A stretch of DNA of 64,000 bases. Origin: Pseudotabrizicola algicola (GTDB lineage Bacteria > Pseudomonadota > Alphaproteobacteria > Rhodobacterales > Rhodobacteraceae). The notes beneath the pieces were generated by a model, which saw only the letters and a list, made by a program, of their open reading frames with translations, had not been told where the DNA came from and ran no database searches. Shown one piece after another: positions 1 through 9,109 of this stretch (positions within the stretch are counted from its first letter, which is position 1; the number at the start of each line of letters is the position of its first letter). The stretch is taken from NCBI RefSeq assembly GCF_010915705.1, contig NZ_JAAIKE010000009.1, positions 1-64,000 on the forward strand, read 5' to 3'. The position numbers and the translations under genes were made by a program.

Positions 1-76
1 CGCCAAACCTAATAAGAGACAAAACTCTCAATACGATAACAAAAACCCGATCGAAATTAATCGCCCTCGGGAATGG

Positions 77-153
<77 letters not shown>

Positions 154-182
154 AATATCTCCGCGTTATCAAATGCTTATGC

Positions 183-204
183 GCCGCCCTCCGGGGCGGC
201 TTTT
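183..204 (+). terminator. Rho-independent terminator after tRNA-fMet
   Basis: A GC-rich stem GCCGCCC/GGGCGGC with a four-base loop is followed by TTTT. It would end the tRNA transcript. A close relative lies after the right attachment repeat at 61294-61317. Confidence 0.8.
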
Positions 205-220
205 GCGTTTCAAGCCCCCG

Positions 221-239
221 TGGAAGCACTGTGGAAGCA
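221..239 (+). repeat. Paired TGGAAGCA motif, left end
   Basis: Two copies of TGGAAGCA start 11 bases apart (221 and 232). The same pair with the same spacing occurs at 61072-61090, inside the right end, and at 61334-61352, beyond the right repeat. Position and spacing suggest integrase arm-type binding sites; this is inference. Confidence 0.5.
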
Positions 240-389
240 AGAAGGCGCGAAGTCTCGCGCGCCCCTTCGAATGATAGAGCTCGCTTCCTCCCGCGCTCGG
301 CCAGGCGATATTGACTACTCGCGGGGACCTGTTGCAGCTAGGGATCTGAACAGGATCATCTCTTTCGACAATGAGTAACGGGATCGCTG

Positions 390-1508
390 ATGGATGAAGA
401 ATTGACGATCCGCGAGGTTGGAGAGCGCCGCGTCGTGGCCGAGATCACCCACATGATGCGCGCAACTAGCATGCTGGTCGATGGGTTTGGACATGACGCC
501 GCCTTCATCGAGCTCTGTCAAAAAGACAATGAGCTGCTCGTGCTGAACACTGACCGATCCGGGCTAAATGCGGCCTACGGCCTCGGGCTTGCCGGCCCAG
601 AATGTGTTGGGGACTTCGGCGTATCTCATGCCATCAGCGATATCGTAGTCGCCGGTGGCGTTCCGCGCGCAGTCACAGTGGCCTTGCTGCTCCCTATCGA
701 TACTACGCTCGGGTTTGTCCGCGGTGTCATGAAGGGCGCGGCCGAGGCTGCTAGGCGCTACGGCGCAGAGATCGTTGCCGGTGACACCAAGCAGAACCCA
801 AAATTCGCCCTCGTCGCCACCGCCCTCGGTACGGTGCCGCGCGACAAACGTATTTGCCGCTCAGGTGCCCGCCCGGGCGATGTCCTGGTGGTTACTGGTT
901 ACCTCGGCTCTATGATGCTGGGACTGATCGCCTTCAAGCGTGCACTCCCGCTCGATGCACGTGTCCGCCGCGTCGTCGAGCAAGCAATTATCGAGCAGCG
1001 CCCACCGTTTTCTCTCGGCCGCGCCATTGCAGAGGCTGGCATACCACATGCCGGAACCGACATAAGCGATGGCCTGCCCGGGGCAATTCACGCAATATGT
1101 GGTGCAAGCGACTGTGGCGCGTTTGTCGATGAGCTAAGCATCCCTATGCATCCCCACCTCAACGATCTCGTTACAGCATCGGGCCTCTCGCCGCTTCAGC
1201 TGAGCATTGCAGGTGGGGACTGGCAGTTTCTCTATGCCGTCCCGCCCGACCACCTGCCGATGATGCACCAGTTGGCTTCATCGCTGGATGCTAAGGTTAC
1301 TGTTATCGGTGGCATTACCACGAACCAAGAGATTGCCATCCGCCATTCTGACGGCGCGTGGCACCTACTTGAACGTCTCGAGCACGACAGCTTCACAGAT
1401 GACGGGAATGGCGCCGGCCATTTCGCGCGGACTGAGGCGGCCACTGCGCGACGCGGCGCGTCACTCGAAGGACGACATTTCGAGACGCTCTGGCGCAATC
1501 TGGCCTAG
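390..1508 (+). CDS. AIR synthase / ThiL-like ATP-dependent enzyme
   Basis: The 372-residue protein has the layout of the PurM/ThiL/HypE/SelD superfamily. It shows GHDAA near 34-38, a GDT motif at 131-133, the ThiL-type DISDGL motif at 224-229 and a GGDWQFLYAV segment near 275-284, where ThiL has a GEDYELLFTV-like block. These enzymes use ATP to phosphorylate or activate a carbonyl or carboxylate. A role in thiamine synthesis is unlikely, because the neighbour is a thymidylate-synthase-like gene 16 bases downstream and both sit at the end of a prophage. The substrate cannot be read from sequence. It is probably the first gene of a two-gene operon. Confidence 0.75.
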   Translation: MDEELTIREVGERRVVAEITHMMRATSMLVDGFGHDAAFIELCQKDNELLVLNTDRSGLNAAYGLGLAGPECVGDFGVSHAISDIVVAGGVPRAVTVALLLPIDTTLGFVRGVMKGAAEAARRYGAEIVAGDTKQNPKFALVATALGTVPRDKRICRSGARPGDVLVVTGYLGSMMLGLIAFKRALPLDARVRRVVEQAIIEQRPPFSLGRAIAEAGIPHAGTDISDGLPGAIHAICGASDCGAFVDELSIPMHPHLNDLVTASGLSPLQLSIAGGDWQFLYAVPPDHLPMMHQLASSLDAKVTVIGGITTNQEIAIRHSDGAWHLLERLEHDSFTDDGNGAGHFARTEAATARRGASLEGRHFETLWRNLA

Positions 1509-1524
1509 AATGGGGACCATTTTC

Positions 1525-2208
1525 ATGGCGGACATGCCATTGGCCATCCGTACGCAGACTATCGGAGAGTGTTGGATCGTGAGCGTCAACCATGTGCTGA
1601 GCCACGGCCAACCTCATCACGATGGAGAGGTCGGGCTGCTCGAGGTGCTTGGTCTAGCAGTAGAGATTTCGGCGCCAAGCGTTTCCGATCCGTTGCTATC
1701 TGCCCACGGTGACCCAACCGTCCTGGCCCGGACCCTTGCCAAGTTTGCGCGAGGCGCCTGCATGCCTGACCGGCCCTTCACCTATGGACAGCGAATTTTC
1801 GACATGGCGGGAGTTGACCAGTTTGACTGGATGGTGGAGCGACTAAAACGCAAACCCGAAACGAAGTCTGCGACGATCAACCTGTTGGTTCCCGGCAGTT
1901 CTGCGGCCAGCCTGCCTTGCCTGACCACGCTTGACGCTAAAATCCGGAAAGGAAGGCTGGATCTTCAGTTCTTCTTCCGCAGTCAGAACATCTTCGGGCG
2001 CCAATATGCCAATCTGGCCGCGCTGGCGCAGCTACAAAGCGATCTTGCGAGACACTGCAACACGGTTAGCGGCACATTACGCGGCTATGTCGCCTCGGCC
2101 CATATTTATGATTTCGATAAGGACGAGGCAGGAAAGCTACTCACCGGGGCCCCGGTAAGAATTACGGACAGATACTATGAACACGGCCCCCAGGCGTCGG
2201 GGGCGTGA
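1525..2208 (+). CDS. Thymidylate-synthase-like enzyme
   Basis: This 227-residue protein aligns by eye to the thymidylate synthase core. TYGQR at 86-90 matches the YGxxWR region, DQ follows at 98-99, and LPC at 130-132 places a cysteine where the catalytic nucleophile lies. FRSQN at 151-155 matches QRSxD, Asn163 matches the asparagine that reads uracil in place of cytosine, and HIY at 193-195 matches the substrate-binding HxY. Two changes stand out: the residue after the cysteine is Leu, not His, and the Asp of RSxD is Asn. The family transfers one-carbon units to C5 of pyrimidine nucleotides. With the AIR-synthase-like neighbour it probably modifies a nucleotide. The ATG at 1525 has GGGGA upstream; 1510 is an alternative start. 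Confidence 0.7.
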   Translation: MADMPLAIRTQTIGECWIVSVNHVLSHGQPHHDGEVGLLEVLGLAVEISAPSVSDPLLSAHGDPTVLARTLAKFARGACMPDRPFTYGQRIFDMAGVDQFDWMVERLKRKPETKSATINLLVPGSSAASLPCLTTLDAKIRKGRLDLQFFFRSQNIFGRQYANLAALAQLQSDLARHCNTVSGTLRGYVASAHIYDFDKDEAGKLLTGAPVRITDRYYEHGPQASGA

Positions 2209-2224
2209 CAGCGCCAGCTCTTTG

Positions 2225-5200
2225 CTACTCTACGGTGTGTCCCGATTCGACGGCAAAGCTCCAGTGCTGCCGTGCTCTGTCGAAACTAGTGATGATCCTC
2301 ACATTGAGCACATTGCCCTCGCGTAGCGCATTTCGGTCCGTCGCGGCGATCGTTGACAACAGGCAGAAGATGTCCTCATCGAAGTCCTGGTGCCGGACGA
2401 AGCCGAAACCTCGCTCAGGGAGGGTACGCTTCAGTTCAACTGTCCAACGTGTCTTCGCAAGCTCCGCATTTACCTTCATCCGCGATTTGGCATCGCTCAG
2501 CAGGGCGACTGAAAACTTTGCACCCCCAGATCTTGCACGCGGCTTTCCGTGCGTCGATGGGGCGGCGGCCACAATTCGCTCACGCAACTGCATTGGCAGA
2601 TCCTCCGGGTTCAGGAGCCCGTTCCTGATTGCATCGTCAATGTTCCGCCTTGTGGTTTTGCGGTCATAGACAAGACGTGCCCGCGTTCCGGCATCGACAT
2701 CTGCAGGCCGCAACATGCCTTGCCTGGCTAGGCGGATAGCATTCATCATGGACATCCGGGCGCACACATTTGCCAGAAAACCTGACCGCTCACGGAGTTC
2801 CTCGGCTTGGACTATCCCTCCCCTAAGCAGGATGCTTAGCACCCGCAGTGAAAGCTCCGGTTCGACGGCAATCCGCCGAAGCTGGGCTCGGTAGCGCGGG
2901 AGCATGTCTTGTAAAATATCGTCCACCTGCTCTTTCTCGGTGCGCAGAATGTCCAGAAGGTCGAGATCCACTCGCCACGTTGATGAGCGGTCAAGTGCTG
3001 TCTTCCAAGAGGAGATGAAAGTTTCGGCAGAGATCATCTTGCGCCGCCGGAGAGCACAGAGTTCTGAGACCGAGCATGAAGACAACACTTCACGCAAGGT
3101 TGGAGTGGGGCTGACCCCCGCGATGGCGCGGAGCGCCGGCGAGAGGCCCTCGGCCCAAGCTTTGCAGCCGACCAGCGTATCAGCCAGCAATTCAATCCAC
3201 GGGAAATCGGGTCCGCAGACCAGTCCGCGTAGGCGTTCGACTCTGGCGATTCCGTTGGCATGTGTTAGCGCCGTGTACCAGAAAGCATGACTGTTCAGGC
3301 TGCTCAGCAGATACTGCGAGATTGGATACTTCGGCGGCAAGCGGGCGATGATCGAGATAGCGCGGGCCTGTGCAGCAGCATCCTTCCCAAGCAGGACGTT
3401 CAATACGGCTTCTTCCCAAAGGTCATGGGCCACATCTTTGGCACGAGGGTGTAACTCGCTGCGAGTTCCGGCAGCAACGATCAGCGGCTCAACCCGCCAC
3501 GCTGAATCTACAAACGCTGGTGATGGCTGCGCTAGCATCTCGAACGTGAAGGCTAGCGGCATCGCCCATATTCCTGGCTTCGCATCAGCCCGCACGGCTA
3601 GAACATCGGAATGCAAGTCTTCGTGTCGAGTTACCAAATATCTGGCACAGAGATACTCTTGGATCGTCTCATGCTCGAAGACCAGCTCTCCGCGACCTTC
3701 GTTACGAACCAAAACGGTGCCCTGTGAGGCCCAGTCGATGAAGCGTTCGGTATCCTCGCCAAGACGATGGATCAGCAGGGCGTTAGCCTGCGGCAGAGGA
3801 ATTCGACCGCTACCCTTCTGCCGCGCTCGAAAGGCCAACTCCGCCAGCGCTGTGATGGCCAGCTCGTGATCCCATGGCAGCGTCTTCCCGTCGCGCCTTG
3901 ACCGTTCGGTCTCGCGCCGGAACCAGGCATCGAGAAAGCGGCAATACAGTTTCGAGCGCTCGTTCGGGATTTCATCGGTCTCGCGGGTGACCTCAGCGGC
4001 GATGCGTAGCAGCATCGGGCTGCCAGCGATCACACTACCACCGTCATGAAGGTGGAGTTGCTCAAGTATCGACTCGGCCTTCTGCGGTTGCTCGAGGTAG
4101 GTCACCAGGAATTTGCTTTGACATGCCCGGTCCATTGCCTCGAGCTCGAACACCTCCAACTTGATCTGTGGCGGCAGCTGTGCGCTCCGGCTTGTCAGCT
4201 GTAAGCGCGCGGCGGGATACTCGCGTGAGATCCCTGCGATCTCCTTCAAGCATTGATCATAGTGCAAGTCCGGGCATTCATTCAGCCCATCAAGACAGAG
4301 AGTTAACTCGCCTGCACCGACCCTCGGCGCCAGATCTTGCCAGTCGATGCCGCTTTCGGTTGCAAGCAAGCCTGCCAAGCCTTCGGCGGAATAGGAGGCA
4401 AGCGATACCAGAAGCGGCCAAGGCTTGCCGGGCTTCCACTCGCGCGCCGCTTGGAAGGCGAAGGCAGCAAGGCACCTGCTCTTGCCCGACCCACCTTCTC
4501 CGATCAGCAGCGCTTGGCTGGTTCGTCCGAGCAACTCGGTAGCCGGCCCCCTACGCGGCTCGGGGTCGGTCCGCAGCAGATCGCTGCCCTCGCCAGAGCG
4601 CGTCGATTCGCTCCGGACCCAGTTGTCGACGTCATTGAGTACCTGTACCTTGCCGCTGGCGCTCAGCCCTGAAGTGCGCCGCTGAACCGCGCAAAGCGGG
4701 ACGAACTGAGCCGCGACCGGCGCCAGACGCGCCTTCAGCGTGGCTACATAGCGGCTTACATCGGGTAGGAGTTCCTCCGTCGAGCGCGCAAGCAGGCCAG
4801 CTTGCTCGAACCGTTTCCAGAGCAATGGTATTTCAGCGGCAAGCTTATGGCGCTGCGCTTCATGTGCCGACAGCACATCCGCTTGATCTCCGTCCAACGA
4901 CACGACCTGCCCGACCGCGCCGCGTTTGCGCAGGTAGATCTGCCGGGTGACATCCTTTGATGCCTCGACCTCGACAAAGCCGTAGCCCTCAGGCGCGGGG
5001 TCGACAAAAATGGCTAAAACGCTCTGCTCGCCTTGCGGAATCTCTTCCAGCGCAACCAGACGCTCGAGCAACGGGGCGTTCACAAGTCGGAAATTACCTT
5101 GGCGGCCAGTCCTCCAACCCTTGGTCGGGCATAGAACCTGCTGCATGACCACCTCGCGACGAAACGCCTCCGCCCCCTTGGATCGCCGCCGACCGTGTGG

Positions 5201-5494
5201 ATCGCTGGCCTCGATACCGATAAGGCCGCCATCGTCGGCAACCCCCAACAGCACCACTCCACCGATCGAGTTGGCCAGCGCAATGACCGCCTTCGCAACG
5301 TTCCAGCGATAGTCGTCTGCATTCGTTCCCTGCTCAAAATTGCCACCCTCAGGATAGAATGAGGCCTTAAGCTCCAGCCACTCAGTTTCACTATTTCTGA
5401 CCAATTCCATCAATGTATTCACGCCCCCACGAGGATGCAGCAGAACTCGGCGTGCAAGTTCAGGAGCGGAAATGGGGGCTTTGGGGAGAGACAT
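2225..5494 (-). CDS. AlbA_2 (Schlafen-like) - NACHT/STAND ATPase - cold-shock-like fusion
   Basis: This large protein (1089 residues from ATG 5494; a TTG at 5509 would add five) has three recognisable parts. Residues about 30-195 form an AlbA_2 domain (ETEWLELKAS near the start, ALANSIGGVVLLGVADDGG following). Residues about 325-480 form a P-loop STAND/NACHT module with Walker A GEGGSGKS (about 332-339), Walker B LTLCLDGLNE (about 397-406) and a TSR sensor. A long alpha-helical middle follows. The last ~74 residues look like a cold-shock nucleic-acid-binding fold, with GFGFV and DEDIF. STAND ATPases with a nucleic-acid effector act as phage sensors that trigger abortive defence. It follows the DUF3800-like gene by about 34 bases, with a perfect GTACCGGTAC palindrome at 5514-5523 between them. 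Confidence 0.75.
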   Translation of the reverse strand: MSLPKAPISAPELARRVLLHPRGGVNTLMELVRNSETEWLELKASFYPEGGNFEQGTNADDYRWNVAKAVIALANSIGGVVLLGVADDGGLIGIEASDPHGRRRSKGAEAFRREVVMQQVLCPTKGWRTGRQGNFRLVNAPLLERLVALEEIPQGEQSVLAIFVDPAPEGYGFVEVEASKDVTRQIYLRKRGAVGQVVSLDGDQADVLSAHEAQRHKLAAEIPLLWKRFEQAGLLARSTEELLPDVSRYVATLKARLAPVAAQFVPLCAVQRRTSGLSASGKVQVLNDVDNWVRSESTRSGEGSDLLRTDPEPRRGPATELLGRTSQALLIGEGGSGKSRCLAAFAFQAAREWKPGKPWPLLVSLASYSAEGLAGLLATESGIDWQDLAPRVGAGELTLCLDGLNECPDLHYDQCLKEIAGISREYPAARLQLTSRSAQLPPQIKLEVFELEAMDRACQSKFLVTYLEQPQKAESILEQLHLHDGGSVIAGSPMLLRIAAEVTRETDEIPNERSKLYCRFLDAWFRRETERSRRDGKTLPWDHELAITALAELAFRARQKGSGRIPLPQANALLIHRLGEDTERFIDWASQGTVLVRNEGRGELVFEHETIQEYLCARYLVTRHEDLHSDVLAVRADAKPGIWAMPLAFTFEMLAQPSPAFVDSAWRVEPLIVAAGTRSELHPRAKDVAHDLWEEAVLNVLLGKDAAAQARAISIIARLPPKYPISQYLLSSLNSHAFWYTALTHANGIARVERLRGLVCGPDFPWIELLADTLVGCKAWAEGLSPALRAIAGVSPTPTLREVLSSCSVSELCALRRRKMISAETFISSWKTALDRSSTWRVDLDLLDILRTEKEQVDDILQDMLPRYRAQLRRIAVEPELSLRVLSILLRGGIVQAEELRERSGFLANVCARMSMMNAIRLARQGMLRPADVDAGTRARLVYDRKTTRRNIDDAIRNGLLNPEDLPMQLRERIVAAAPSTHGKPRARSGGAKFSVALLSDAKSRMKVNAELAKTRWTVELKRTLPERGFGFVRHQDFDEDIFCLLSTIAATDRNALREGNVLNVRIITSFDRARQHWSFAVESGHTVE

Positions 5495-5528
5495 ATATTC
5501 TGTGCTCAAGAGTGTACCGGTACGCGGC

Positions 5529-7844
5529 TCAGTGAAAGTTGAAGGGAAGGCATTTCGCCAGATGTACCCAGATCCGGGCGGGCGTTATTCTGCCATTTGA
5601 AGCCTCAGCGGTGAATTCGGCCAACGCCTCCCAAGGCGCGTGCTGCAGGCGCTTTCGCAGCCCGTCCTCCTCTGCATGATCAGAGCTGGCTAGCGGCACG
5701 CCAATCGCCTGCGCCATAGTACTAAGCACCAACGCCATCCACTCGAGCGTCACACCGTGGTCATCGTCGAGGCAGGTGCGGACGGCCGCATCTAGGTGCG
5801 AGCGCGCCTCCTCAGTCTCGCCCGCGTCCTTTAGAAGCCAGGCCCGATAGGCTAGAATTAGAGGCCAAGGGTGATCGCTACCGCTCTTCCACTTTTCGCG
5901 GTTGCCGAGATAGGCCGCGCGGGCAATGGCCATCTGCCGGGGAAAGCGGTTCAGCGCACGCAACCATAGATGATTTTCGAAGCGCCTTTCCTGATCCGAC
6001 GCGGACAGGGACCGACTGATTGCTTCGGGTTCACGGTTGCCGAGCAATCGAAGTATGGAGTCCAGTACCATTCCCACTTCGGCGCTCGCCTCTTCGCCGT
6101 CGGCATCGAAAGGCACAGCGTCCATCCGGGCGATCATCTCGTAGATGCGGGTTTGATGCGTCTCTCGTGCAACCTGCCGTGGATCGCTCAGTCGGGCGAA
6201 ACTTTCTGCGGCCGCCTCGAAAAATGAAACGGCTGTGGCAGGATCATGTGAGAAGGCATGCATCTGGCCGCGCGTGGATTGCAGTTTACCATAGTTCAGC
6301 AGTCCGGCCACCGCGATGGGCTTAGCAAGCCATGTTTCGACGATCTCCTCTAGCGCGCTGAATTGAAAGTTATTTGTCATGGTGCTTGCCATGCGCAAAA
6401 GCGCCTCGGCTACCAGTTGTGGCGCCTCGTCCTCAAGCTTATTGACCCACTCGAGGCAGCGGAAGACAAGCTCATCCTGGATCTGCCCGCGATGATTGGC
6501 CAATGATAGGTTGCTGCTGTCGAGCTGCAGTCGCAGCGTGCCTGGTATGATCTGCGACTGGTCGGCATACTGCTCCAGCCAATCGATGGCTCTGCCCAGC
6601 GCGGCAAGGGAGTACTGCTTGCTAGCAAGGCGCGTCTGGACTTCTTCGAGGTATAGCTCCCATTGCCGAGGGAGGCGCGCCATCGCCTTGCCGAGGCGGT
6701 CGAGTTCGCGGCGCAGGAAGCTACCGTCTTGCTCTTCCGCCGACGCAGCACAAAGTGCATACCAATCGGCCGGTGCGAGCGGTCCCCCGCGGGTCAATGC
6801 CAAATAGAGATGGTGCAGACTGCTTTCGTTGGCCTTGACGAAGCAATGGCCCTGCAATTGCGATTTTCGCAACCGGTCCTTGTTCGACCAGTCCGAGCTG
6901 CCCCACGTAAAAGCCACGACATCGACATAACCGTTCATCGGGTGCTTCTTGTCCATGAAGCCCATTTTAAGTGCAAGGCCCTTGAAACGCTGCGGATCAA
7001 GGGCAGCCAATTCACTTTCGAGCGCCTGTGCCAGCGCCTTCAAATCGGTCTGAGAACTGTAGGCGTCACGCTGCTCAATCAGGATTCGAACCTGGCTTTT
7101 ACGCCCATCCATCGGAATCGGAAGTTGCAGCAGCGTCCAGCGCACAAGATGGAGAACGTGACCGATCCAGTACCGATGTTGTGCAGTATCATCAAGAACG
7201 CTGAAGCCAAGAATGCCGACCGGTGCATCGAGAACCCGTTGCAGCACATCGTCGACCTCAGAGAAGCTTCGTTCAACGGCGTGAAAGCCGCCGCAATCAG
7301 CCAGTTCGACGCCGTCGGGAACGGCTAGCGCCACCACTCGGCCAGTTAGATTCGGGTTGTCGGCGCGCTCCGTACTGTCGAAATTAACGCCAGTTTCATC
7401 GACATAAACCGTCCAGGAGTCGGCAGGATGTAACGCACGCAGGCAGTTCGGGTGTCGACCATCCCGCAAAGTTGTCCGAACCCTCGACCGCTGCTTGGGA
7501 TGATTATTTCGGCCACGAAGATTCTGCTCACGCTTAATCAGATCGCTGACTTTCCGTTCGAGGCTTGAAAGTATATCGCGGTCGCGCAACCACGCCCCCC
7601 TTGCATCGACCAGCCATTGTCGGGCAGCGTGCTCCCCGCCGGCGCTGAACACCTTCTCCAACTCCTGCTTGGCGATGTAAGCTTTCGCCCCCTTGGTGCG
7701 CCTGGCGAGAAACTCATCGACCCTGTTGGCGGGGCCTTCGGCGCGAACCTCGTCCTCGAGCTCCTGTAGGTTTCGTTGCCGCTCCGGGGTAAGTCCCCAT
7801 GATTCCCACAGATAGGCAAGCCAAAGCGGGTCATTGTCCTTCAT
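5529..7844 (-). CDS. DUF3800-like (RNase H fold) protein with helical-repeat C-terminus
   Basis: The 771-residue protein has a basic helical N-terminus, then the strand VYVDETG (about 146-152), typical of DUF3800 proteins whose first acidic residue sits in an RNase H-like fold. A second acidic strand (RILIEQRDAY, about 253-262) and YVDVVAFTW (about 306-314) match the later conserved positions. The rest, about 380-771, is helical and TPR-like. A nuclease activity is plausible but unproven. The ATG at 7844 is preferred over TTG 7877 because AGGGAAG lies upstream. It is the middle gene of a three-gene minus-strand group with the zinc-finger and STAND genes. Confidence 0.6.
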   Translation of the reverse strand: MKDNDPLWLAYLWESWGLTPERQRNLQELEDEVRAEGPANRVDEFLARRTKGAKAYIAKQELEKVFSAGGEHAARQWLVDARGAWLRDRDILSSLERKVSDLIKREQNLRGRNNHPKQRSRVRTTLRDGRHPNCLRALHPADSWTVYVDETGVNFDSTERADNPNLTGRVVALAVPDGVELADCGGFHAVERSFSEVDDVLQRVLDAPVGILGFSVLDDTAQHRYWIGHVLHLVRWTLLQLPIPMDGRKSQVRILIEQRDAYSSQTDLKALAQALESELAALDPQRFKGLALKMGFMDKKHPMNGYVDVVAFTWGSSDWSNKDRLRKSQLQGHCFVKANESSLHHLYLALTRGGPLAPADWYALCAASAEEQDGSFLRRELDRLGKAMARLPRQWELYLEEVQTRLASKQYSLAALGRAIDWLEQYADQSQIIPGTLRLQLDSSNLSLANHRGQIQDELVFRCLEWVNKLEDEAPQLVAEALLRMASTMTNNFQFSALEEIVETWLAKPIAVAGLLNYGKLQSTRGQMHAFSHDPATAVSFFEAAAESFARLSDPRQVARETHQTRIYEMIARMDAVPFDADGEEASAEVGMVLDSILRLLGNREPEAISRSLSASDQERRFENHLWLRALNRFPRQMAIARAAYLGNREKWKSGSDHPWPLILAYRAWLLKDAGETEEARSHLDAAVRTCLDDDHGVTLEWMALVLSTMAQAIGVPLASSDHAEEDGLRKRLQHAPWEALAEFTAEASNGRITPARIWVHLAKCLPFNFH

Positions 7845-7907
7845 CGCGCGATTTTCTTCCCTGCTTGCTGGAGACAAATATAGAATTCCGTGGTTGGATC
7901 GTTCCTG

Positions 7908-8528
7908 CTATCGATATGAGCTCTTGATAAATTTGCCACTACCGTTGCACTTATTGCAGATTACGCTCCGCCTTCCGCTGCCTTCACAGCGATTACAGCT
8001 TGTCTGCTTTCCCGATGAATAGATTCCGGTTCCAGAGCATCTTCGGCATTGATCTTCTCCATAGCGACCGGTTCCATTACAGGCTCGACATTGACCGTCG
8101 GGAAACGTAAAAGTTCCCGTGCCGTTGCAAGTCCTGCAATTTATCTCCTTCTGACCAGTGCCATCACATTTGAAGCAGATACCATTTTCGTGCGTCGTCA
8201 CATGATCTCGGAAAAAACCAGGTGAATACTTGCGCGTGACGTCAGTACCATCTCTCTTCCGCGCGCGCTCCGTCGCGCCGCTCCAAAAGATGTTCTCCCG
8301 GACTGTTCCTTCTTCAACAACTTTCCCTTGCTTGACAGTCTTTGTCCGCGTCTTGTTGCCGAAGAAGCCAGTTCCATGCGTGTAGGTCTTGGTTTTTCCA
8401 GAGTCGTGATGCTTCACGACCTTCTGCTTCCGGCCCAACCAGTCAGTTTTGTAGTGAACGGTCGTGCCAACGCCAAATACTGATTTGAACAGCGTTTCAA
8501 ACAGACCACTTTGGCGACGTCGTCCCAT
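7908..8528 (-). CDS. DnaJ-type zinc-finger protein
   Basis: The 206-residue product ends in six CxxCxG(S/T)G-type repeats (CDGTG, CNGTG, CNGTG, CSGTG, CEGSG and CNGSG blocks) spread over the last ~90 residues. This is the DnaJ cysteine-rich zinc fold, here without a J domain. The N-terminal half is basic and of no known family. ATG 8528 is chosen over TTG 8543 because GGAG sits six bases upstream. The gene is 63 bases upstream of the DUF3800-like gene on the same strand and probably heads that transcript. It could bind partner proteins or nucleic acid; I cannot tell which. Confidence 0.7.
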   Translation of the reverse strand: MGRRRQSGLFETLFKSVFGVGTTVHYKTDWLGRKQKVVKHHDSGKTKTYTHGTGFFGNKTRTKTVKQGKVVEEGTVRENIFWSGATERARKRDGTDVTRKYSPGFFRDHVTTHENGICFKCDGTGQKEINCRTCNGTGTFTFPDGQCRACNGTGRYGEDQCRRCSGTGIYSSGKQTSCNRCEGSGRRSVICNKCNGSGKFIKSSYR

Positions 8529-9109
8529 TTCAACTCCGACCAACCGCTTTGTCCTCGAAGACCCATCCTGAGCCTACACTTCGCAAGAAGTCGCGACACA
8601 CCGATCATACGCCGCATGAAGGGTCCGGTACATTGGCAAGGCGTGGCCCCAAGGAAGCTTGATTGTGAAGATTCAGTACCGCTTCATTCCCGAAAGGCGC
8701 GAGAGAGCACATTTTAGATAGTCAACCAGCTCAAACTTCGTCCCTCTGACCCTGCGCCGAAAGATACCCGATCCGGAAACCCTCGTGAACTGCCGTCGAG
8801 CACGTGTATAGCAGTTTGACGGATGCATTGCCCAGCCACGGGCCGTAAGCAAGCGTTTTCTGAACTGGACAGTTTCTGTCGTTGTCGCAGTGTGTTTCAT
8901 GTTAGGGTGAGAAGTGTTCGCTGCGATGCTCCATTGGGCGGCGCCATCCTGTGGCGGTGTTACGCATTCCACGGCAGGAAACAAAGACTTCGATTGACAA
9001 CCCTGCCCCCCTTGACGCAAGCTTCAATCATCGCAGAGGTGCGTCCGGAGAGAAATCTCGCGGGCGCTTTTTCGTTTCTGGCTCCGGGCGGAAACGGCAA
9101 CACCCATCC
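8529..9109. other. 581-base region without a supported gene
   Basis: This lies between the left cargo and the prophage repressor. A 115-codon minus-strand frame (8673-9020) exists, but has no good ribosome-binding site, no recognised motif and a low-complexity basic composition, so I do not call it. The region probably contains the promoter of the zinc-finger operon and marks the junction between cargo and phage core. Confidence 0.5.

Noticed and set aside
390-1508. Host thiL for thiamine synthesis
   Set aside because: No thiamine gene is nearby, it is followed by a thymidylate-synthase-like gene, and it lies inside the element boundary.
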